A DNA stretch of 64,000 nt, from contig ONJJ01000008.1 in NCBI GenBank assembly GCA_900318115.1, positions 23,698 to 87,697 on the forward strand, written 5' to 3'. This document shows, in pieces, positions 23,858 to 30,507 of this stretch. A program made the position numbers and the translations under genes. Each line of letters begins with the position of its first letter. The stretch's first letter is position 1. The notes under the pieces are model-generated. The model was not told where the DNA came from, searched no databases, and saw only the letters and a program-made list of their open reading frames with translations. This DNA is from an uncultured Prevotellaceae bacterium. GTDB lineage: Bacteria > Bacteroidota > Bacteroidia > Bacteroidales > Bacteroidaceae.

Positions 23858-23990
23858 ATTAGACCACGGATTACGCGGATTACACGGCTTTTATCTTTCG
23901 TTTCCGCTGGAATTATTATAGAACCGCGTTAATCCGCGTCCATCCGCGATCTTTTAATTCGCCGTGCGCGAGCCCGCTTCCGCTTGCTCG
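23858..23990. repeat. Second copy of the 'acgcggattacacgg' dispersed repeat
   Basis: Shares ACGCGGATTACACGGCTTTT, CCGCGTTAATCCGCGTCCAT and the GTGCGCGAGCCCG..TTCCGCTT tail with the copy at 20255-20460. The internal palindromic GCGGATTA / TAATCCGC halves could fold. It overlaps the 3' end of the 45-residue gene and provides its stop codon. Confidence 0.8.
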
Positions 23991-24091
23991 GATGTGGAGC
24001 AGTACGCGTCCCATACTTCGGGCGGGGTCTCTTCGAGCAGGTCCTTGACTTGCTCATAGACCTCGCAGAGGTGTCGTTGTCCTTCGGTCAT
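23954..24091 (-). CDS. Small acidic protein, 45 residues, translationally coupled
   Basis: ATG at complement 24089-24091 overlaps the TGA of the preceding gene (ATGA). The sequence MTEGQRHLCEVYEQVKDLLE, then ETPPEVWDAYCSTSEQAEAGSRTAN, has a helical acidic N-terminal part; the last dozen residues are encoded by the dispersed repeat 23858-23990. No family recognised. The coupling argues that it is translated. Confidence 0.5.
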   Translation of the reverse strand: MTEGQRHLCEVYEQVKDLLEETPPEVWDAYCSTSEQAEAGSRTAN

Positions 24092-24486
24092 AGTACTGCG
24101 ATGTCTGGTTCGATGTCCTCGTAGGGCGAGGGCGTCAGTGGTTCGCCTCGCAGCTCGTAGTGTATGCGCTCTGCCTCGGGAATGCCGAGGTCAGTTTGCA
24201 GCCGCATGACGTCGAGCATGACCCCGTAGTGCTGGCCGCGCAGCAGTTGGAGCACGGGTGTTTGTTGGTTTATCACGTTCAGCAGTTCCAGCAATCGTAG
24301 CACGCGCTTCCTTGCGTCGCTGGCTTCCACGATTTCCTTGGCCATGGCCTGGCGGAGCAATCCTGTGTAGATTTTCGTCCGCAGGTCTTCCAGCGTCTTG
24401 ATGTCCTTGTTCAGCCTGCGCTCGTCGCGCAGGTCGCCGCGCAGCCGTTGGCGCCGTGCGTCCTGGATGTTGTAGGCGTAGCTCAT
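24088..24486 (-). CDS. Uncharacterised helical protein, 132 residues
   Basis: MSYAYNIQDARRQRLRGDLR onward, strongly helical and charged, with a probable coiled coil at 10-70 (RRLNKDIKTLEDLRTKIYTG). No signal peptide, TM or catalytic motif is seen. It is coupled at both ends by ATGA overlaps, with the upstream 35-residue membrane protein and the downstream 45-residue protein. This suggests the three are made in fixed proportion. Function unknown. Confidence 0.65.
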   Translation of the reverse strand: MSYAYNIQDARRQRLRGDLRDERRLNKDIKTLEDLRTKIYTGLLRQAMAKEIVEASDARKRVLRLLELLNVINQQTPVLQLLRGQHYGVMLDVMRLQTDLGIPEAERIHYELRGEPLTPSPYEDIEPDIAVL

Positions 24487-24590
24487 GCCGCACCTCCCTG
24501 CAGCACCGCTGCCAGATAGAGCAGGGCGCAGCCGGTGAGCGCGAGCAGCATCAGCTGTGCCAGTTGTCGCAGAAATTCCTTGTCTGTCAT
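24483..24590 (-). CDS. Small membrane protein, 35 residues
   Basis: MTDKEFLRQLAQLMLLALTG, then CALLYLAAVLQGGAA: a short polar start and one hydrophobic helix. Its TGA overlaps the ATG of the next gene. It is the first gene after a consensus promoter (complement 24654-24685). Holin-like size and topology, next to an M15 peptidase further downstream, make a lysis-related role conceivable but unproven. Confidence 0.55.
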   Translation of the reverse strand: MTDKEFLRQLAQLMLLALTGCALLYLAAVLQGGAA

Positions 24591-24653
24591 AATCGTACCT
24601 TTCTTTTTGACATGGTTAATAAAAGAGTTTCGAATCCTCGCTGATTCTTGGCG

Positions 24654-24685
24654 CAAAGGTACGGAGAATGGCGCAGTCGTACAAA
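24654..24685 (-). promoter_or_regulatory. Promoter of the three-gene coupled set
   Basis: TACCTTTG (complement 24654-24661) and TTTG (complement 24682-24685) spaced by 20 bases, matching the Bacteroidetes consensus. Leader about 55 bases. Confidence 0.75.
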
Positions 24686-24693
24686 TAAAGAGA

Positions 24694-24736
24694 GGGGACA
24701 GAAAAGGACTGTCCTCTCGAGTCCTTTTCTGTCCCC
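24694..24736 (-). terminator. 17-base perfect hairpin after the NYGTIN-protein gene
   Basis: GGGGACAGAAAAGGACT (24694-24710) and its exact inverse (24720-24736) with a 9-base loop. In the minus direction the stem is followed by TCTCTTTATTTG, so it can end transcription of the 24773-26212 genes. It also lies just upstream of the next promoter. Confidence 0.7.
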
Positions 24737-24772
24737 TGTTTCGGGAGCTTTTCGGCCTATGTCATGCCGCCT

Positions 24773-25210
24773 CTACGGCTTCATCTGCTGCATGATCAGC
24801 TGCTTCTCGGCCGGCGTGAAGCGGGTTGCCATTTGGCGGTAGAAATTGGAGCGCGCCCCGATGTCGCCGAAGGCAGAGCATAGTTGTTCGTAGGACGGCA
24901 GGTCCGTGAGCCACCCCGCCTCTGCGGCGCAGGTGACCACGAGTGCCGCGCGCTTGCCCTTGTGCCCCCGGATGAGGTTCGCCATCAGCGTCAGTTGCTC
25001 CTCGGCACGGGCGGCGTCTGCGAAGAGGTCCCTGATGTCCCCCCTGCCGCCCGGCCGCCCCGCGGGTGGCGCGGCCGGAGCTTCCGGGGCCTCTGCCGCT
25101 GCCGGCTGCTGCGCCGCCAGCGGTCGGACCTCGCCGTCGGCACCTATCACGACCACACCCGCCTGCACCTCATTGATGGTGCCATAGTTATAGAGATGGT
25201 TCACGTTCAT
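24773..25210 (-). CDS. Uncharacterised 'NYGTIN' protein, 145 residues
   Basis: Begins MNVNHLYNYGTINEVQAGVV, followed by an Ala/Pro/Gly-rich linker (AAEAPEAPAAPPAGRPGGRG) and a C-terminal helical domain (DLFADAARAEEQLTLMANLI ... MATRFTPAEKQLIMQQMKP). The N-terminal motif recurs at the C-terminus of the upstream HIRAN-like protein. Similar N-terminal 'hNYGTIN' strands occur in hypothetical Bacteroidales proteins as far as I recall. No known domain. It follows the HIRAN gene by 30 bases and is likely co-transcribed. Confidence 0.6.
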   Translation of the reverse strand: MNVNHLYNYGTINEVQAGVVVIGADGEVRPLAAQQPAAAEAPEAPAAPPAGRPGGRGDIRDLFADAARAEEQLTLMANLIRGHKGKRAALVVTCAAEAGWLTDLPSYEQLCSAFGDIGARSNFYRQMATRFTPAEKQLIMQQMKP

Positions 25211-25240
25211 GGCTTTCTGTTGCTCCTTTTTTTCAGCGTT

Positions 25241-26212
25241 TTACAAATCATTTATCGTTCCGTAGTTGTAGAGTCTGTCCACGGAGAATCCGCCCGTTTC
25301 GCGCTTGCCGGCATCAGCGCCCAGGCCCCCAAGCCTCCGCCGTGCGTCGTCCATCAGCGCCAGCCCCGAGAGGAATTTGCGCAGCGCCTGGCGCGGAGGG
25401 TGCACATAGTGCAGCCGGCGTGCAAAGAGCTTCGGGTCGTGGATTCTCATCGCCGCCAGATTGCCGGGGAAGGCCATCACCTGCTCTTGCAGCAGCCGGT
25501 AGTCCAGCCGCCCCGTGCACCGCATCATGTCTGCGAACTCCGGCGTCTCGTGCAACTCCGTCAGGCGCCGGGTCAGGGCATCGAAGTACTCGTGGCGGCT
25601 GAGTTCATGCAGCTCCGCCTCCAGCCGGGCGGCATTCTTGTCCTGCCGGCTGGCCAGGAAGCGCAGCAGCGAGCCGCGGAAACGGAAAATCTCCTCCGAG
25701 CAGTCCAGCTGATGCAGCGCGAGGAACTTCTCCAGGTACGCCTGCGCCTGGCTGTCCCATGGCAGCTGCTCAAGCAGCACCAGCTTCAGGAACTCCATCG
25801 CGCCCTGCAGGCACTTCTCGTCCTCCGACAGCGGCATCAGGGGACCCGTGTACTCCCACTGCTCATACGGCCTGTTCTGTTCCAGGTCACCGCGGGAGTC
25901 GTCCTCCGGCGAGGGCAGCGTGCAGGCCACCTTCAGCTTGTAGTACGGCTCCGTCACCGTTCCCACCACCTTTCCCAGCAGCGATTCGCACGCGCTGGCA
26001 TCCATGGCGGCCGCCACCTCCGGCGACTCCTGGGCGCAGACATATCCTGCCACCTCGGCGAGGAAGTGCACCCGCACCGCATTCGGGTCCACATTCTGCG
26101 GCTCGCGAATGAGCACCACGGTGCCGCCTGCCGCTTCGCGCAGCAGTTCCTCCGGGCGGTCGGACCAATGATGATGTGACAAAGAATTTATCGTTAATAT
26201 ACTCTTTTTCAT
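25241..26212 (-). CDS. HIRAN-like domain protein with C-terminal NYGTIN motif, 323 residues
   Basis: Residues ~28-75 (VLIREPQNVDPNAVRVHF, then AEVAGYVCAQESPEVAAAMD) resemble a HIRAN domain, which in known proteins binds DNA ends or stalled replication forks. The remainder (about 130-300) is a large charged helical region with no recognised fold. The last residues, FSVDRLYNYGTINDL, match the first residues of the next gene's product. Its promoter at 26280-26310 is close to consensus. HIRAN proteins often sit with DNA repair or defence modules; here the partners are unknown. Confidence 0.6.
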   Translation of the reverse strand: MKKSILTINSLSHHHWSDRPEELLREAAGGTVVLIREPQNVDPNAVRVHFLAEVAGYVCAQESPEVAAAMDASACESLLGKVVGTVTEPYYKLKVACTLPSPEDDSRGDLEQNRPYEQWEYTGPLMPLSEDEKCLQGAMEFLKLVLLEQLPWDSQAQAYLEKFLALHQLDCSEEIFRFRGSLLRFLASRQDKNAARLEAELHELSRHEYFDALTRRLTELHETPEFADMMRCTGRLDYRLLQEQVMAFPGNLAAMRIHDPKLFARRLHYVHPPRQALRKFLSGLALMDDARRRLGGLGADAGKRETGGFSVDRLYNYGTINDL

Positions 26213-26279
26213 AGGACTTAGGATGAATAGGCGCCACAGTTTCTATGTAGCCGAAGCCTTTTCCTCTCTTTTCTGGCCA

Positions 26280-26310
26280 CAAAGTTATACATTCTTCCCC
26301 AATCTCCAAA
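26280..26310 (-). promoter_or_regulatory. Promoter of the HIRAN/NYGTIN gene pair
   Basis: TAACTTTG (complement 26280-26287) and TTTG (complement 26307-26310), spacing 19. Predicted leader about 60 bases. Confidence 0.75.
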
Positions 26311-26329
26311 ATTTTGTGCAGAAAAAGTG

Positions 26330-26540
26330 GGGTTGATGGGGTTGATGGGGGTTGATGGGGGTTGATGGGGTTGATGGGGTTAATGGGGTTAATGGGGGTG
26401 ATGGGGTTAATGGGCGGGCTGCCCCGCGGGGTGATGCGGGCTGCGCCGCGGGGTGATGCGTCCTGTGCCGCGGTGTGATGCGGGCTGCACCGCGACGTAA
26501 ACGTTCGGACGCCACGGTGTGCAGGGCCACACGCCGTGGT
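26330..26540. repeat. Two successive tandem repeats, G-rich
   Basis: 26330-26412: about nine GGTTGATGGG/GGTTAATGGG units of 9-10 bases. 26412-26540: four degenerate units of about 22 bases of the form GCGGGCTGCgCCGCGGGGTGAT. The first block has many GGG/GGGG runs in series and could form G-quadruplexes on the plus strand. The gap 26213-26744 contains no gene. Confidence 0.85.
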
Positions 26541-26549
26541 GTATAACAA

Positions 26550-26597
26550 AAAAACGAGAGAGGAGGGCGGCCACGGGGCTGCCCTCCTCTCGTTTTT
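26550..26597. terminator. Bidirectional terminator-like hairpin
   Basis: AAAAACGAGAG..GGAGGGC pairs with GCCCTCCTCTCGTTTTT (26581-26597) around an inner GCC/GGC pair. A/T runs at both ends make it usable from either side; it separates the island from the flotillin operon. Confidence 0.7.
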
Positions 26598-26706
26598 GCC
26601 CTCTCCCTGCTCGCGAAAGTAATGGGGGGGAGTTTTGCCCTCTCCCTGCTCGCGAAAGCAATGGGGGGAGTTTTGCCCTCTCCCCGCCCGCGAAAATAAT
26701 GGGGGC
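26598..26706. repeat. 38-39-base tandem repeat, 2.8 copies
   Basis: GCCCTCTCCCTGCTCGCGAA followed by AGTAATGGGGGGGAGTTTT begins at 26598, 26637 and 26675 (the last truncated and diverged), immediately downstream of the flotillin gene. Confidence 0.85.
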
Positions 26707-26744
26707 CGCGGGCGGTGGGAGAGGGGGGATGTTGGGTGTCGGGT

Positions 26745-28118
26745 TTACTTCACTTCCTCGGCCTCGGCAGCGTCGTTCTCTGCCTTGCGCTTGGCGAGGT
26801 ACTCGGGGAGGTCGAGTCCGGCTTGCTCGAAGAGGTCGTGGAGGGGAGGGATGGACTTCATGAGTCCGCTGAGGAATCCGGCCGTGGAGCTCTTGCCGTC
26901 GGCGCCGCCCTGTCCGCTGTCCCATACGGTGACCTTGTCGATGCTGATGCCCTTGATGGCTTCGACCTGTGTCTTGACGAGTTCGGGCAGTTTCTCGAGC
27001 AGGAGGAGGGAGTAGGCGGCGGTGGCGTCGCCTCCGGCGGCCTGCACCATCTTGTCGTAGCCCTGTGCCTGGCGTGTCAGTATCTCGTAGAGACCCTTAG
27101 CCTCTGCTTCCATCTTGGCGAAGACGGCGTCGGCCTCACCTCGTGCGATGGCTCTTTTCTGCTCGGCCTCGGCTTCTGCGGCGATGATGAGTCGCTGCTT
27201 CTCGATTTCCTGCTGTACGATGACGTTGGCAGTCTCGGTGGCTCGTTCGCGCTCGGCGCGTGCGGTCTCTGCCAGTTGCTCTGCTGCGTAGGCTTCCTCG
27301 AGTGCCTTTGCCTGCTGGACTTTCTCTGCGGCGTTGGCCTTGCGCGCAGCCTCTGCTTCCTTCTCGCGGCGATAGGCTTCGGAGTTGGCAATCTCCACCT
27401 TGGCCTCGTTCTCGCCCTTCACGGCCTGTGCGTTGGCCTCTGCGGTGCGGACGCGTGTCTCGCGGACGGCTTCTGCCTTGCCGATTTCACCAATCTTGTC
27501 CTGCTCTGCCACGCGCACCTTGGCTTCGTTGATGGCCTTGGCTGCAGCCTCTCGGCCGAGGGCTTCGATGTAGCCGCTCTCGTCCTTGATGTCGGTGACG
27601 TTGACGTTGATGAGCCGGAGTCCGATTTTCTTGAGCTCGACTTCGACGTTGGTGGAGATGGCTTCGAGGAACTTGTCGCGGTCGGAGTTCAGCTCCTCGA
27701 TGGACATCGTGGCGATGACCAGACGGAGCTGTCCGAAGAGGATGTCGCGGGCGAGTTCCTGGATCTGCTGCGGTGTCTGCCCCAGCAGACGCTCGGCGGC
27801 GGCTTGCATGTACTCGGGCTCGGTGCTGATGCCCACGGTGAAGCGGCAGGGGACATCTACTCGGATGTTCTGGCGCGAGAGGGCGTTGGTCAGGTTGGCA
27901 TCGATGCTCAGGGGGGTCAGCGACATGTAGGCGTAGTCCTGAATGATGGGCCAGACGAAGGTGCCTCCGCCGTGGACGCACTTGGCAGAGCCCTTGGCGG
28001 CGCTGGTTCCGTAGATGACGAGGATTTTGTCCGAGGGACAACGGCGATAGCGATTGAAGATTGCTACGACCAGGAAGAAGGCAACAACGGCTGCCACAAC
28101 GATTACGTAGAGTTCCAT
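26745..28118 (-). CDS. Flotillin-like SPFH protein
   Basis: 457 residues. An N-terminal membrane helix (MELYVIVVAAVVAFFLVVAI) leads to an SPFH domain (about 30-190). A long Ala/Glu/Lys coiled coil follows (about 190-350) with the EA-rich repeats typical of flotillins, then a C-terminal oligomerisation region (LLLEKLPELVKTQVEAIKG). It is probably in the inner membrane, facing the cytoplasm and organising membrane microdomains. It follows an NfeD-type gene, the classic partner, with a possible 27-residue gene between. Assignment secure at family level. Confidence 0.92.
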   Translation of the reverse strand: MELYVIVVAAVVAFFLVVAIFNRYRRCPSDKILVIYGTSAAKGSAKCVHGGGTFVWPIIQDYAYMSLTPLSIDANLTNALSRQNIRVDVPCRFTVGISTEPEYMQAAAERLLGQTPQQIQELARDILFGQLRLVIATMSIEELNSDRDKFLEAISTNVEVELKKIGLRLINVNVTDIKDESGYIEALGREAAAKAINEAKVRVAEQDKIGEIGKAEAVRETRVRTAEANAQAVKGENEAKVEIANSEAYRREKEAEAARKANAAEKVQQAKALEEAYAAEQLAETARAERERATETANVIVQQEIEKQRLIIAAEAEAEQKRAIARGEADAVFAKMEAEAKGLYEILTRQAQGYDKMVQAAGGDATAAYSLLLLEKLPELVKTQVEAIKGISIDKVTVWDSGQGGADGKSSTAGFLSGLMKSIPPLHDLFEQAGLDLPEYLAKRKAENDAAEAEEVK

Positions 28119-28235
28119 GTTGTTTTAAAAGGCGGACCCCCTCCCCGCTCCCCCTAAAGGGGGAGAGCAGTATGTGCTTGAGCGGTAGAGGCGGAATCCA
28201 TTTTTTTTGAGGTTATTAATGAATTTGTTGGGTGA

Positions 28236-28319
28236 TTACTTGTAATGTCGGCGATTGCGGACATGCTGCCACCAGGCGACGATGACGACAATGATGGCGA
28301 GGATGGTGAAAATGCCCAT
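28236..28319 (-). CDS. Possible membrane micro-protein between nfeD and flotillin, 27 residues
   Basis: ATG at complement 28317-28319 to TAA at 28236. MGIFTILAIIVVIVAWWQHV, then RNRRHYK, gives one hydrophobic helix and a basic tail. Position inside the nfeD-flotillin pair is suggestive. The ATG lacks an obvious ribosome-binding site, so translation is uncertain. Confidence 0.4.
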   Translation of the reverse strand: MGIFTILAIIVVIVAWWQHVRNRRHYK

Positions 28320-28370
28320 GGTGTCCGGAGTTTAAAGTTTCAGGTTTCAAGTTTCAGGGATGACCGCTGC

Positions 28371-29027
28371 TCAGATTTTCTCTACGAGGAGCGAGCCGCT
28401 GTCGATGACGCTGATGACGCGGACGCGGGTGCCGGTGGGGAGGAAGTCGCCGTCGGTGAAGGCGTTGAGCTCATAGACGCTGCCGTTGATGCTGATCTGG
28501 ATCTTGCCGGAGCCCTGGTGGGCGGCGGGGATGCGGAGATAGACGTTGGCGGTCTGGCCCACGCAGTCCTTGATGTGGAAGTTGCCGCTCTTCTCCAGCT
28601 TGAGCATGGCGCGCAGCATCACCACGAAGACGGCCACGAAGAGCAGTCCGCAGAGGAAGGAGACGAGCACGAGCAGGCTCTTGCTCTGGATGACGGGGGC
28701 GAAGCTGATGCCGCCCCAGCCGAAGCCGAGGAAGAAGTTGATGAAGTTGCGCAGGGTGAACAGCGAGAAGATGCCGGCCTGACCCAGCGTGCCCTCGTGG
28801 CCGGTGTGGCCTGTGGAGATGTCGGCGTCGGCGCCGCTGCTGTCGCCGTCGAAGTCTGTGTGGACGTCGAAGTCGGTGCTCACATCGGCATCGACATCGC
28901 TGTCCATGTCGCCGAGACCCATCAGCATGAGGGCGTTCTGGATGATGAACACGATGCTGGCGGCGATGGCGCAAGCCCAGAAGAAACGCATCGTGGGGTC
29001 GAGGGAAGAGAACCAAGTGGAAAGCAT
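28371..29027 (-). CDS. NfeD-family membrane protein
   Basis: 218 residues, partner of SPFH proteins. TM1 lies around FWACAIAASIVFIIQNALML. An acidic loop (about 38-70: DMDSDVDADVSTDFDVHTDF, then DGDSSGADADIST) contains roughly a dozen Asp residues spaced two apart. Further TM segments are near FINFFLGFGWGGISFA and LLVLVSFLCGLLFVAVFVVM. The C-terminal soluble OB-fold (NFHIKDCVGQTANVYLRIPA ... GSLLVEKI) is the NfeD-C domain. Resembles the YqiJ/YuaF type without the ClpP-like protease domain. Confidence 0.87.
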   Translation of the reverse strand: MLSTWFSSLDPTMRFFWACAIAASIVFIIQNALMLMGLGDMDSDVDADVSTDFDVHTDFDGDSSGADADISTGHTGHEGTLGQAGIFSLFTLRNFINFFLGFGWGGISFAPVIQSKSLLVLVSFLCGLLFVAVFVVMLRAMLKLEKSGNFHIKDCVGQTANVYLRIPAAHQGSGKIQISINGSVYELNAFTDGDFLPTGTRVRVISVIDSGSLLVEKI

Positions 29028-29175
29028 ATTTATTTACGGATTTACGGGTTTACGGGTTTACAGATGTATTGCCTCTGCATTCGTTTATTCAGGTAAATGG
29101 GGGCAAAGTGACCCTTTCGGGGGGCAAATTTATGAAAATATTTCGTTTCGGCCTCACTTTTCGGCAGAAAGTTCT

Positions 29176-29183
29176 TACTTTTG
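29176..29183 (+). promoter_or_regulatory. -7 box for the SpmAB gene
   Basis: TACTTTTG 60 bases upstream of the ATG. The corresponding -33 box is not clear. A minus-strand TAAATTTG (complement 29125-29132) could serve nfeD divergently. Confidence 0.5.
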
Positions 29184-29242
29184 CAGCCGAAAAGCGAAAA
29201 GTCCGTCTGTCGGGACCATAAATAAATCCGTAAATAATCCTC

Positions 29243-30475
29243 ATGAGTCTGAACTATATTTGGATTGCATTCTTCTTCATCGCAGCAGCCGTTGCAGCGT
29301 GCAAGTTGATTTTCTTCGGCGACGTGGAGGTGTTCCCCGCCGTCATGAACGCCACGATGGACTCCGCCAAGTCCGGTTTCGAGATCTCGTTGGGCCTCAC
29401 GGCCGTGCTCTCGCTGTGGATGGGAATCATGAAAATCGGCGAGCGTGGCGGTATGGTTGAGCTGCTGGCGCGGTGGCTCTCGCCGCTGTTCCGCCGCCTG
29501 TTCCCTGACGTTCCGGAGGGTCATCCCGTGGTTGGACATATCTTCATGAACCTCAGTGCCAATATGCTGGGGCTGGACAATGCCGCCACGCCACTGGGGC
29601 TGAAGGCTATGGAGGGCTTGCAGGAGCTGAATCCGAAGAAGGACACGGCCTCCAACCCGATGATTATGTTCCTGGTGATGAACACGGCGGGCCTGACCAT
29701 CGTGCCGGTGAGCATCCTGGCCTACCGCGCCCAGTTGGGTGCTGCGCAGCCGACGGATGTCTTTGTGCCAATCTTGCTGGCGACGCTGATTTCCATGGTC
29801 GTCGGCGTGGCCATCACGGGTGCGCTGCAGCGCATCAGCCTCTGGAACCGCCCGGTGATGATCACCCTGGCGCTGTTCTCGCTCATCGTGGCGGGCATGG
29901 CGTGGGCCTCGCAGACGCTCTCGCGGGAGGCGATGGGAGTCTTCTCCGGCAATGTGGCGAACATCATCCTGCTGGGCATCATCATCGTGTTCCTTCTCGC
30001 GGGCGCGCGTAAAAAGATAAATGTGTACGATGCCTTCATCGAGGGCGCCAAGGGAGGTTTCCAGACGGCCGTGGGCATCATCCCGTACTTGATCGCCATC
30101 CTCGTGGGCATCGGCGTCTTCCGCGCCTCGGGAGCCATGGACTGGCTGCTGGGCGGCATAGGATGGGTGGTGGAGGCCTGTGGCGGCAATGCCGACATCA
30201 CCGGAGCCCTGCCTACGGCGCTGATGAAACCCCTCAGCGGCAGCGGCGCCCGCGGCATGATGCTGGAGTGCATGCAGACCTACGGCCCCGACTCGTTTGC
30301 CGGTCGCCTGAGCTGTATCTTCCAGGGCAGCACGGATACCACGTTCTATATCCTGGCCGTGTATTTCGGCTCTGTGGGTATCCGCAACACGCGCTACGCC
30401 CTGCCCTGCGGCCTGGCTGCGGACTTGGCTTCGATGGTGGCCGCCATCATCGTGGCTACCTTGTTCTTCGGCTGA
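29243..30475 (+). CDS. SpmA-SpmB fused nucleoside-recognition membrane protein
   Basis: 410 residues and about 10 hydrophobic segments. The first half has the SpmA signature SANMLGLDNAATPLGLKAM and MNTAGLTIVPVSILAYR. The second half has the SpmB-type GAKGGFQTAVGIIPYLIAIL and FQGSTDTTFYILAVYFGSVG, i.e. two Gate (nucleoside-recognition) domains in one chain. In spore formers the two are separate proteins needed for core dehydration; in non-sporulating Bacteroidetes the fused form has an unknown transport-related role. The gene is monocistronic and converges with the GH97 gene. Confidence 0.88.
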   Translation: MSLNYIWIAFFFIAAAVAACKLIFFGDVEVFPAVMNATMDSAKSGFEISLGLTAVLSLWMGIMKIGERGGMVELLARWLSPLFRRLFPDVPEGHPVVGHIFMNLSANMLGLDNAATPLGLKAMEGLQELNPKKDTASNPMIMFLVMNTAGLTIVPVSILAYRAQLGAAQPTDVFVPILLATLISMVVGVAITGALQRISLWNRPVMITLALFSLIVAGMAWASQTLSREAMGVFSGNVANIILLGIIIVFLLAGARKKINVYDAFIEGAKGGFQTAVGIIPYLIAILVGIGVFRASGAMDWLLGGIGWVVEACGGNADITGALPTALMKPLSGSGARGMMLECMQTYGPDSFAGRLSCIFQGSTDTTFYILAVYFGSVGIRNTRYALPCGLAADLASMVAAIIVATLFFG

Positions 30476-30507
30476 TAATTCATAGGAAACACCTGTAGAA
30501 CGCGCCT

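Noticed and set aside
26213-26549. Protein-coding minus-strand frame with INPINPINP repeats
   Set aside because: It is only the translation of tandem repeat DNA and overlaps the HIRAN gene promoter.
26330-26706. CRISPR array
   Set aside because: Tandem units abut or differ in length, with no spacers between identical repeats.
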